Shown here: positions 5,872 to 13,085 of the stretch, one piece after another | How the letters are laid out: each line of letters starts with the position of its first letter | Numbering within the stretch: the stretch's first letter is position 1 | Source of the DNA: a bacterium | Lineage (GTDB): Bacteria; Vulcanimicrobiota; Xenobia; Xenobiales; Xenobiaceae | Assembly (NCBI GenBank): GCA_022839105.1 | Contig: JALHDH010000089.1 | Span: forward strand, 1 to 13,087 | DNA: 13,087 nucleotides | Direction of reading: 5' to 3' | The notes under the pieces: model-generated | Seen by the model: only the letters and a program-made list of their open reading frames with translations | What the model was told of the DNA's origin: nothing | Database searches by the model: none | Translations under genes and position numbers: made by a program

Positions 5872-7407
5872 ATGCCCGATACCCCTCTCCATGCCGGATC
5901 AAGCGATCGACAATTCCGCCAGACGAGCCCGCACCACGAGCCCGACCCGGAGGTCTCGGCGGAACGGACTCTGCTGCGCCGGCTCCGCACGGTCCTCCAA
6001 CCCCCCTCCAGACTTCTGTGGGAACCCGGCGGCATTCTCGATTGGCGTGCTCCCCTGCTCCCTTACCAGCAAGTCGGGCTGGCGGCCCTGGTCCATCGCC
6101 AGGAACTGTTGCTGGCGGACGACATGGGCCTGGGCAAGACCATCCAGGCCATCGGGGCGCTCCGCGTCCTGTTTGCGCAAGGGGCCATCGATCGCGCGCT
6201 CATTGCCTGCCCGGCCGCCTTGACCCGACAGTGGGCTCGAGAGATACGACTCTGGGCCCCCGAGCTGCAAGCGACCGTGGTGGCCGGCCCCCCGCAGGAT
6301 CGGGCGGCGCTCTGGCGGATGCCGGCCCACATCAAGCTGGTCGGCTACGAGACGCTGCGGGCAGACACGCTGGAACTGAGAGACTCTCCGGTCCTGCGCA
6401 GACCATGGGGTGTCATCCTCCTGGACGAGGCCTCCCGGATCAAGAATCGGGAGACCGGTCTGGCACGGGCCTGCAAGAAGGTGCAGGGGGGGAGGCGATG
6501 GGCGTTGACCGGCACGCCCCTGGAGAACCGCCTGGAGGATGTCCAGTCGATTCTGGAGTTCCTGGATGGGGGGGGAAGGCGCCGCGACTGGGGGCGGCCT
6601 GCGGTCCTGGAGCGTCTGAGGGAGGTCCAGTTGCGGCGTCGGAAGGCCGAGGTCCTCCCCGAGCTCCCCCCCCGGCGCGTCATCGAGCTGGACCTCGAGC
6701 TCAACCCACGGCAGCGCGCGGCCTACGACGAGGCCGAGCAGACCGGGGTGGTCCGTCTTCGAGCCAAGGGCCAGGAGCTGCGCGTCACCCACGTCCTGGA
6801 ACTCATCACGCGGCTGAAGCAACTGTGCAACCGGGATCCCGTGAGCGGCGAGTCGGCCAAGATGGACGATCTGTGCGCCCGCATCGACACGCTCGTGGCG
6901 CAGGGGCACCGGGCCTTGGTCTTCTCTCAGTTCACCGACCGGGACTTCGGGACTGGAGTCATCTCTGACGCATTGAGGCGGTTCCAGGCCCTGGAATACA
7001 CGGGCGCCCTCTCCCCAAGACAGCGCTCCGGCATCGTCGACCTCTTCACAAGGGATGAGCGGCACAAGGTCCTGGCGCTCTCGCTGCGGGCCGGGGGGGT
7101 CGGTCTCAACCTGCAGAGCGCCTCTTACGTATTCCACCTGGATCGCTGGTGGAATCCCGCCATCGAAGAACAGGCAGACAGCCGGGCGCATCGGATGGGC
7201 CAGCCATTGCCGGTTCACGTCTTCCGCTACATCTGCATCGACACGATCGAAGAACGCATCGACGCCATTCTGCAAACCAAGCGCCAGTTGTTCCGGGAGG
7301 TTGTCGACGACGTCAGCCTGGACCTGGCCCAGATGCTGACGGAGGAGGAGTTGTTCGGGCTTTTCGGGTTGGTCCCCGGGCGGGCCCGAAACCGGCCAGG
7401 ATCCTGA
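5872..7407 (+). CDS. Operon gene E: SNF2-family DNA translocase/helicase
   Basis: From the chosen ATG the protein has 511 residues and all SF2/SNF2 motifs: Q-like LLPYQQVGL (62-70), motif I ADDMGLGKTIQ (82-92), motif II LDEAS (184-188, DEAS instead of the usual DEAH), motif III LTGTPLENR (212-220), motif IV ALVFSQFTD (348-356), motif V SLRAGGVGLNLQSASYV (404-420) with DRWWNP, and motif VI RAHRMGQ (438-444). SNF2 proteins use ATP to track on duplex DNA and remodel protein-DNA complexes; strand separation is not expected. It is compact, with no added nuclease or DNA-binding domain. The frame is open back to a TTG at 5650 overlapping the gene D stop (TTGA). I preferred the ATG at 5872 because the extra 74 residues are Arg/Pro/Ser-rich with second-codon GC as high as noncoding DNA, and GAGGAG precedes the ATG (13 bases). 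The start remains uncertain. Confidence 0.85.
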   Translation: MPDTPLHAGSSDRQFRQTSPHHEPDPEVSAERTLLRRLRTVLQPPSRLLWEPGGILDWRAPLLPYQQVGLAALVHRQELLLADDMGLGKTIQAIGALRVLFAQGAIDRALIACPAALTRQWAREIRLWAPELQATVVAGPPQDRAALWRMPAHIKLVGYETLRADTLELRDSPVLRRPWGVILLDEASRIKNRETGLARACKKVQGGRRWALTGTPLENRLEDVQSILEFLDGGGRRRDWGRPAVLERLREVQLRRRKAEVLPELPPRRVIELDLELNPRQRAAYDEAEQTGVVRLRAKGQELRVTHVLELITRLKQLCNRDPVSGESAKMDDLCARIDTLVAQGHRALVFSQFTDRDFGTGVISDALRRFQALEYTGALSPRQRSGIVDLFTRDERHKVLALSLRAGGVGLNLQSASYVFHLDRWWNPAIEEQADSRAHRMGQPLPVHVFRYICIDTIEERIDAILQTKRQLFREVVDDVSLDLAQMLTEEELFGLFGLVPGRARNRPGS

Positions 7408-7551
7408 GGCCGGCAGCGATCCCGGGTCGGGGGCTGGCCTGGAGGAGCGGAGCAGGCTGGCGCTGGGCGAACAGTCGTCGGCCAGGCGGGTGGTCTCGCA
7501 GGAGATTCCTGGGAGGGTTGCCGGAGGGGGGGCGATGGCCGGGCCTTGGGT
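7408..7551. other. Convergent intergenic spacer
   Basis: Between the end of the SNF2 gene and the end of the leftward AddA-like remnant. G-rich, with no hairpin followed by a T tract and no coding signal that I can see. Confidence 0.5.
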
Positions 7552-8556
7552 CTACGACTCCTCCAGGCGCATGGCCAGGCCGCTCACCGGCAGGTGGATC
7601 CACCGCTCCAGCACCGGGGCCCCGGTGGCCTGGGCCAGGGCCGTGACGTAGGCCTCGAGTTGCCCGGCGTGGCTCAGGGCCTTGAACCGGGCCTCGTCGG
7701 CGCTGCCTGGGAAGGTCTTGTGATCCACCAGCACCAGGCCCGCATCAGTCCGCAGGACGAGATCGGCGGAGCCCTGGCGCAGGGTTCCGGAGGGCAGGCG
7801 CTGGGCGAGGGGAAGCTCGCGGGATCCCAGGGCGCCGGGCCAGCGGTCTTCGATCCAGTCCTGGAAGGCGCTGGAAGCCTCCAGCAGGTCCTCGGCGGCC
7901 AGGGCCGGGGCCACGCCCCAGCGGGCTAGGCACTCCCCGGCGAGCTCGAGCCGAAGCTGGCCCGGCAGCTCCTTGTGGTCGGCGGCCAGGAAGGCGTGCA
8001 CCGCCTCTCCCAGCGCCCGGATCTCCGGGGTGCCGCGCAGCGGGATTCGGGAGCCCAGCGAGACGACCTCGCCGATCCGGAACGGGACTTCGGGGGCCTG
8101 AAGCGCGCTGGGGGGCACTCGGGCCGGCGGATGGGCGCCTGGTCCGGCCAGAACGGGAGCCTCTCCCGGGGAGGGGCGGGGCCGGGCGGCCGCGACGGGC
8201 TCTTCCTCGCGAACCGTCACCCGGACCTCCAGTTCCTCGGCCACGGCCTGGCAGGTCGCCCGGCGCCAGGAGAGCACCGCCACGTCGCCGGGCCTGGGGC
8301 GGCGGACCTCTCCGCTGCGGGGATCGCGCACGCGGACCGTCTCGTCGGCCAGGAAGGCGCGCAGGGTGCTGGCCAGCAGGGCGTGCCTGGGCTGTTTGGC
8401 GTTGCCTTTCGTGGCCAGCTTCCACCATTCCAGGCAGGGGCCCATCCCGGGCTTCTCCAGCGCCGGCTCCAGCCAGACCCGTTCGGCGGGAAGCAGGTCC
8501 GCAAACGCCCTCTCGAAGAGGCGTGAGGTCAGCCGGACCAGTTGGGGGCGGCTCGA
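7552..8556 (-). pseudogene. AddA/UvrD-like helicase-nuclease, 3' remnant with nuclease domain
   Basis: The minus frame begins, in homology terms, at SRPQLVRLTSRLFERAF, the motif-IV region of an AddA/RecB-type UvrD helicase. It continues with LEWWKL and RPRPGDVAVLSWRR and then jumps straight to a linker and the C-terminal nuclease domain: GSRIPLRGTPEIRALGEAVHAFL, SADLVLRTDAGLVLVDHKTF and a GQLEAYVTAL helix. The D...DHK pattern is an AddB/AddA-type PD-(D/E)XK site. Everything before motif IV (Walker A and B) is missing at the 8556 end. Helicase motifs V-VI, normally some 200 residues between AVLSWRR and the nuclease domain, also appear deleted. Full proteins of this type exceed 1000 residues. 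The frame stays open through unrelated sequence to an ATG at 8820, so a chimeric product cannot be excluded. It would not work as a helicase; the nuclease fold might survive. Confidence 0.7.
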
Positions 8557-9662
8557 GGCCCTGCCCACCCCGCAGTATCGGGACGACTTCGCCGCCCTGG
8601 AGACCTGCGGCCTGGGTTCCGTGGTCCGGCCGGGCCTCCCGGTCGAGACCGCTCGGGGTTGTTGGTGGGGCCAGTCCCACCAGTGCCGCTTCTGCGGGAT
8701 CAGCCCCGAGGGCCTCCGCTTCCACAGCAAGTCTGAGGCCCGGGTGCTGCGCGAGCTCGGCGACCTCGAAGAGCGCCACCGTCTATCGGATTTCGAGTTC
8801 ACCGACAATATCCTGGACATGCGCTACTTCAGGTCGCTGCTGCCGGAACTGGCCGCCCTTCGTCCGCCCCGAAGCCTCGGCCAGGGGGGGCAGGCCAGAC
8901 TTCCAACCGGGGGCGGCGGATCTTCTGGGAGATCAAGGCCAACCTGAAGCGCCGGCAGGTGGCCCTGCTGGCCGAGGCCGGGATCGCCTGGGTGCAGCCG
9001 GGAATCGAGGCTCTGGACAGCCGGTTGCTCCGCCTGCTCAACAAGGGCGTGCAGGCGGCCCAGAACGTGCTGCTCTTGAGGTGGTGCCGCGAGCAGGGCC
9101 TGGCGGTCTCCTGGAATCTGCTCTGGGGAGCCCCGGGAGAGGAGGACTCCTGGCACACCGAGACTGCGGGCCTGATTTTCAGGCCGGTGCATCTGCAGCC
9201 TCCCCGCGGGCTGGTCCGCCTGCGTTTCGACCGTTATAGCCTCTATCATTCCCGGCCCCAGGACTTCGGGATCCGCCTTCGTCGGGCGCGCTTCCTGTCC
9301 CTGGTCTATGGCCTCCCCGAGAAGGATCTGGAGGATCTGCCTACTTCTTCGAGCAGGCCGAACCCGTGTCGACCCCTGCCGGGCCGGGCCTGAAGAGCCT
9401 GGCTGCCGCCACCCGGCGTTGGCAGCAGCGTTACTGGGGAACGCTTCGCCCCATCCTGACCCTGGAGGAGGACGGGGAGGCTCTGCGAGTGCTGGAGAGC
9501 CGGGAGGAGGGCTCCGTCCGAACCATGCGGTTGGAGGATCGCCTGGTCGGGCTGGCCGTCCGCGGCCAGTCGCCCCCCACGCCGACCCTGAAGGACTTCC
9601 CGGGAGGGCATCTCGACCATGCCGCCCTGCGGCGGGCCCGGGCTCAGGGAGCCCAGAGATGA
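8552..9662 (+). pseudogene. RiPP-maturation B12-type radical SAM enzyme (rSAM_ocin_1-like), copy 1, frameshifted and 5'-truncated
   Basis: Homology starts at LEALPTPQYRDDFAAL and runs through VETARGCWWGQSHQCRFCG, whose Cx7CxxC cluster is at 8660, 8684 and 8693. It continues with FTDNILDMRYFRSLLPEL, FWEIKANLKRRQVALLAEAG, VQPGIEALDSRLLRLLNKG, VSWNLLWGAPGE and VHLQPPRGLVRLRFDRYS, matching RiPP maturation radical SAM protein 1 (about 600 residues with an N-terminal cobalamin-binding domain). That N-terminal domain is missing. Reading passes through three frames: a one-base loss near the run of seven Gs at 8884-8890, and another near 9339 (a G missing before CCTACTTC). After that the third frame continues through SLAAATRRWQQRYWG to TGA at 9660-9662. 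There is also about 18 extra residues just before the first shift. A sequencing error at the G run cannot be ruled out, but the missing 5' end is real in this sequence. Confidence 0.75.
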
Positions 9663-9668
9663 GACACC

Positions 9669-10200
9669 ATGGCCTTCCCCGAACTCAAGTGCGTCCGACC
9701 GGGAAAGGGGATCCTCCCGGTCGAGCCCGGGAGGTCGCGCTGCCCTTGCAGGCCTCCCGCGGCTGCTGGTGGGGCCAGCGCTCGCAGTGCGCCTTCTGTG
9801 GCCTGAACGGCCTGGGCCTCGGCTACCGGGCCAGATCCCCCGAGCGGGTGGTCCAGGAACTGGAGCACATGGCGGACAGCGCCGGCCTGTACCGCTTTCA
9901 ACTGCTGGACAACATCCTGGACATGCGGGCCTTTGCCACCTGGCTGCTGCGGCTGGCCGCCTCGGGCCGGCCCTGGAACCTCTTCGCCGAGGTGAAGTCC
10001 AACCTGGGCGAGCGGCACGTGCGCCTGCTGGCCGCCGCCGGGCTGCGCTGGTTGCAGCCGGGCATCGAGAGCCTGGACAGCCGGTTGCTGGCCCTCATGG
10101 GCAAGGGCGCCCGGGCCTGGCAGCAGGTGCAGTTGCTGAAGCTGGCCCGCGAGCACGGCCTGTACCCATGGTGCCCCTCCTTTGCAGGGCAGGGACTTCG
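9669..10200 (+). pseudogene. RiPP-maturation radical SAM enzyme (rSAM_ocin_1-like), copy 2, frameshifted and 3'-truncated
   Basis: An ATG at 9669, six bases after the stop of copy 1, opens MAFPELKCVRPGKGILPVEP. The frame then shifts by one missing base near 9727-9735 to REVALPLQASRGCWWGQRSQC, with cluster cysteines at 9764, 9788 and 9797 (again Cx7CxxC). It continues with CGLNGLGLGYRARSPERVV, QLLDNILDMRAFATWLL, FAEVKSNLGERHVRLLAAAG and LQPGIESLDSRLLALMGKG, and stops resembling the family just after REHGLYP (10165). LLCRAG in another frame near 10180 may be the decayed LLWGFPG block. The C-terminal third seen in copy 1 is absent. The copies share exact DNA stretches such as CTGGACAGCCGGTTGCT (9013 and 10073), so they are related tandem genes. 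The product would be nonfunctional. Confidence 0.75.
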
Positions 10201-10617
10201 CGATCCCGGGGGACTCTGCCTCCTGATGCGGCCTGGGCGAGGACCTGCGGCGGTGGTCTCCGTCACGCTTGCCGGGGACCTCCTGCGAAGCATCACGGAG
10301 AATTGGAGCGCCGACCAGGACGATCCGGCTCAGGGGACCACGGGCTCCACTCGCCGGAGGAGGTCGTCGACCTCCCGACGGAAATCGTCGGCGCGGCTCC
10401 ACATCCCAAGGCCTGCGCCAGTTGGTCGCGAGAGTCGGAGGAGCCTCGGGAAGCCCTGGCAGCCTGTGTGAATATCGCGTCGGTCGCCTCGCCGGGTCTT
10501 TTCCGTCCCCGCTGTGTCGCAAAAGTCTTGTTTGCCTCAAGCAAACCGCAACTTTTTGCTCCTGGGGGGGACAAAAAATCCCTCGACGATGCTCGGTCCG
10601 GAGACTCACACAGGCTG
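10201..10617. other. Gene-free decayed stretch
   Basis: About 420 bases without a convincing gene. Two short pieces carry the genome's codon bias. One is a plus-frame fragment near 10246-10325 (VSVTLAGDLLRSITENW). The other is a 24-codon minus frame from ATG 10404 to TGA 10330 (SRADDFRREVDDLLRRVEP). Neither is recognisable, and both look like debris or chance. The right part (10490-10610) is AT-richer and holds the inverted repeat listed separately. Confidence 0.5.
10519..10559. terminator. Nested inverted repeat, possible bidirectional terminator
   Basis: Inner stem GTTTGC (10530-10535) / GCAAAC (10541-10546) with loop CTCAA; outer arms GCAAAAGT (10519-10526) / ACTTTTTGC (10551-10559) with one bulged base. 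On the plus strand the inner hairpin is followed by CGCAACTTTTT; on the minus strand the inner hairpin is followed by AAGACTTTTGC. It lies about 60 bases past the stop of the leftward 658-residue gene, where a terminator is expected. Confidence 0.4.
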
Positions 10618-12594
10618 CTAGCCCCTCCGTCGCTCCAGCCGCACGGTGCCGATGAGCACGGAATCCTCGCCGGCCTGGATCGCCGGTGCAGCCGGGGCGG
10701 TCGCCCCTCCAGCGACCCGGAACTCGGGCGGAACCTGGAGGTCCTCGCCGGGCTTGATGGGCACCTTCAGCAGCAGGACCCGACCGTCCTCGGCCACGGC
10801 GTAGAGGCGGTCGGGACCGGCCATGAGGCCCACCACCCGAGCACCCACGTCGAACTTCTGCTCCGTGCCGGAGGAAAGGTCGTGCCAGCTCAGGATGCCG
10901 TCGCTGGAGGCCAGGGCCAGGCAGGGGATCCCGGCGGCCAGGACCGGCAGGGCGGTGGTGAAGTAGCCCGGCTCCCGGATCTGCATCTCCCTGGCCCCGG
11001 GAACACCCGGCAACCAGGTGCGGGCACTGCGGGTTCCGACTTCGACCTTGCCGCCGGCCAGGCCCGGGAAGGGCACGACGCGATCCTGCAAGGCGGTGTT
11101 GAAGAGGGTTCGAGCCTGGGTGAGCTTGAGGTAGTCCTGCTCCCCGGCCAGGCCCAACTCCCGCAGCGCCTCCGACGCCGGAACCGGCTCGGTGCGGTGC
11201 AGCGCCGCGTCGCGGGCCGAGTAGGACCAGCCGTCCCCTTCGCGAGGCATGGGCAGTCCGAAGCTGAGGGCGGCAGTCTCGATGTAGTCGCGCAGCCCAC
11301 CCGGGATGGGGCCATCGGCCGTGCTGTCCACCCGCACGCGGGCCGCCGCCGGCCTCGCGCCCGAGCGCAGCAGGCCCGCGAGATCTCCCGGCCCCCCCTG
11401 TTCGCCCAGCATCTCCACGCCCTTCCGGCTCAGGATCGCGAGACGCCCATCCTCCATGGGGCAGGGGATGAAGGGTTGGTCCACCGTGCGATGGAGTTCC
11501 TCGGCCGGTTGGTCCAGGCCCAGCCTTTGCGAGATCCAGCCTCCCAGGCCCGACCTCCCGGTGGACAGGTCCATGCGCAGGAGCTTCAGCGTGGTGTGGC
11601 CGTCCTCTCCGTATCGGCTCGTCACGGCATAGGCCTGCCGGCCGTCGTGGGTCACGAAGAACTGACGGAGATAGCAGTCCTTGCCCATGGTGAAGGTCTT
11701 CTGCTCGTCGCCCTCGGCGTCGTACAGGCGGATGCGCGGGGCGGCCAGGCGATCGTCGTAGACCAGGACCTGCCCATCCGACAGCGGGACCAGATACCCC
11801 GCGTCGGCCGGTGTGCGCAAGCGGCGATTCTCACCGGACACCGGGTCGTAGCTCACTGCCGTGCGTGGGCTGCCGGTGTTGAACCTGCCTTCCAGGAACC
11901 ACACCCGACCGTCGGAGCCCTCGACCACCGAGTCCAGGCGCGCGTCGCTGCTGAGGGGCACCAGAGGTCGCCCGGGCGATGTCACCGCGAGCCGACCGTT
12001 CGAGTCCTCGCCCACGAGCGTCGCCGCGCCCGCCTGCCTGAGGAAGTCCGCGCGGAAATCGAGCGCGTGGGTCTCCCTCGGCCGCAGGTCCGCATCCAGG
12101 ACGGACAAGGACCGCTCGTCGGCCAGCAGCACGTCCCCAACGGGAGTCAGGGCCACGCGCCGCTGGAACCCGAAGGAGTCAAAGGGCTTCGAGGCCACGA
12201 CCTGCCCGGAACCGGCATCGACGCTCAGCAACCCCTGGCCGGTGCGCAACAGGTAGCGCCCGTGGGACGGATCGAAGACGAACTCGCCTACCCGGTCCGG
12301 CACATCCAGGGAGAAGTCCGCCCGCCCAGATTCCGTCATCTGGTGGAAGCAGCGGCCGTCCTGTGAGGTGAAGGCTGTGCGCGGCTGGCCGTCCAGCCCC
12401 GTCACCCGGGCCATGGGCGGCTGGTCATCGGCCGGGATCAGCGTGGTCCGCTGGAAGCCGCCGGCCTTGTCCGGGGCGAAGATCCGGGCTCCGGGTGCGT
12501 AACGATCCTGCGGTGCCTGCTCCGGCGGAGGGGCAGCGGCCGGCGGAGGGGGCAGGGGGGCGGTGGGCGTCTGAAGAGGAAGGATTGGATCCAT
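10618..12594 (-). CDS. Pro-rich, propeller-like repeat protein of unknown function
   Basis: A 658-residue protein without a signal peptide or membrane segment. Residues 3-27 are Pro/Ala-rich (PLPPPPAAAPPP). The rest has recurring strand-turn units of the type DGxVLLxD or DGRLAxL: GDVLLADERSLSVLD (about 153-167), SDGRVWFLEG (227), SDGQVLVYDD (272), EDGRLAILSRKG (381), SDGILSWHDLSSG (about 585) and EDGRVLLLKVP (about 625). This spacing suggests one or two beta-propellers (WD40- or PQQ-like), though repeats are too divergent for a family name. The stretch at 420-560 (including a helix-rich ALRELGLAGEQDYLKLTQARTLF) interrupts the repeats and may be a separate domain. Such proteins often act as binding scaffolds or read-outs; nothing points to an enzyme. 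ATG start at 12594 with a weak AGG 4 bases upstream. Confidence 0.78.
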   Translation of the reverse strand: MDPILPLQTPTAPLPPPPAAAPPPEQAPQDRYAPGARIFAPDKAGGFQRTTLIPADDQPPMARVTGLDGQPRTAFTSQDGRCFHQMTESGRADFSLDVPDRVGEFVFDPSHGRYLLRTGQGLLSVDAGSGQVVASKPFDSFGFQRRVALTPVGDVLLADERSLSVLDADLRPRETHALDFRADFLRQAGAATLVGEDSNGRLAVTSPGRPLVPLSSDARLDSVVEGSDGRVWFLEGRFNTGSPRTAVSYDPVSGENRRLRTPADAGYLVPLSDGQVLVYDDRLAAPRIRLYDAEGDEQKTFTMGKDCYLRQFFVTHDGRQAYAVTSRYGEDGHTTLKLLRMDLSTGRSGLGGWISQRLGLDQPAEELHRTVDQPFIPCPMEDGRLAILSRKGVEMLGEQGGPGDLAGLLRSGARPAAARVRVDSTADGPIPGGLRDYIETAALSFGLPMPREGDGWSYSARDAALHRTEPVPASEALRELGLAGEQDYLKLTQARTLFNTALQDRVVPFPGLAGGKVEVGTRSARTWLPGVPGAREMQIREPGYFTTALPVLAAGIPCLALASSDGILSWHDLSSGTEQKFDVGARVVGLMAGPDRLYAVAEDGRVLLLKVPIKPGEDLQVPPEFRVAGGATAPAAPAIQAGEDSVLIGTVRLERRRG

Positions 12595-12670
12595 GACCTG
12601 GCCATTCTACTCCATGCCCCGTCGCGGTCCAGGATGACTGGCGTTCCCGGGTGCTGATTCGGATCGTCGG

Positions 12671-12684
12671 CGAATATATGTTCG
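12671..12684. promoter_or_regulatory. Near-palindrome overlapping a possible leftward -10 box
   Basis: CGAATATATGTTCG matches its own reverse complement at 12 of 14 positions. On the minus strand it contains TATATT, the most -10-like hexamer in this gap, about 80 bases upstream of the ATG at 12594. No good -35 is seen. An operator/promoter for the 658-residue gene is a reasonable but weak guess. Confidence 0.25.
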
Positions 12685-12695
12685 ATAGTCGGCAG

Positions 12696-12761
12696 GTACG
12701 AAGGCCTCCTGCGTGGAAGTAGTCGTCCTCACACCGACCGCTCCACGGGAGGCCTTCGAAC
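12696..12761. repeat. Imperfect 20-bp inverted repeat (hairpin) in the intergenic region
   Basis: Left arm 12696-12717 (GTACGAAGGCCTCC then CGTGGA after a TG bulge) pairs with right arm 12742-12761 (TCCACG then GGAGGCCTTCGAAC), with one mismatch and a 24-base loop. It lies after the stop of the leftward small gene (12816) and before the 658-residue gene, so it may be a terminator lacking a T tract, or a mobile-element end. On the plus strand the right arm contains GGGAGG 9 bases before an ATG at 12762 with no stop to the window edge. Confidence 0.6.
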
Positions 12762-12815
12762 ATGATTGTGGCCCTGAGCCGCAAGGTCCGCGATCCCATC
12801 CACGAGGGCGGATTC

Positions 12816-13085
12816 TCAGGCGGCGCAGGGGTCCGAGGCAGAGGCGGCAGGCCCGCACCGGGACTCGAGCGTGACCTCGCAGACCCGGTCGTCGGCGAGG
12901 GGCGCCTCGGCCTCGTCCCCCTCCCAGGCCAACGCCTCCCCGTCCACCAGGCGCTCGTCGCACCAGACCCGCCAGGGTTCGCCCTCCGCCAGGCCGATCT
13001 CCCAGATGCGGGTGACCGGGTCCTCGCCCTCCACCCGCATCGTGCCGCCGTGCAGGTGGCGGAGGTGATGGGAAGCGCACGCCAC
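12816..13085 (-). CDS. Small hypothetical protein, possibly partial at the right edge
   Basis: The frame is open from a GTG at 13085 (89 residues) and has a more attractive ATG at 13040 (74 residues, MRVEGEDPVTRIWEIGLAEG); it may also continue beyond the window. Third codon positions are almost all G or C, so it is very probably coding. The protein is acidic with short strand-like segments (PWRVWCDERLVDGEALAWEG, DDRVCEVTLESRC) and three to four Cys, and ends in a Ser/Ala-rich tail. The residues before the ATG are His-rich (SHHLRHLHGG). No family recognised. Confidence 0.6.
   Translation of the reverse strand: MACASHHLRHLHGGTMRVEGEDPVTRIWEIGLAEGEPWRVWCDERLVDGEALAWEGDEAEAPLADDRVCEVTLESRCGPAASASDPCAA

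Noticed and set aside
5899..7275. Minus-strand open frame opposite the SNF2 gene
   Set aside because: The plus strand carries all SNF2 motifs in order; the antisense frame is a mirror effect of codon bias.
2031..7407. Standard BREX, DISARM or Dpd system
   Set aside because: No PglX or other methyltransferase, PglZ, DrmB, phospholipase-D nuclease or TGT-like enzyme is present. Only a BrxD-type ATPase and an SNF2 helicase are shared with such systems.
8552..10200. All radical-SAM frameshifts as sequencing errors
   Set aside because: Possible for the run of Gs near 8884, but the missing N-terminal domain in copy 1 and missing C-terminal third in copy 2 cannot be explained by single-base errors.
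9619..12366. Very long plus-strand open frame across the leftward gene
   Set aside because: It is antisense to the 658-residue gene and passes through the decayed radical-SAM region in the wrong frame; composition (Gly/Arg/Pro/Gln-rich) and lack of motifs mark it as a high-GC shadow.
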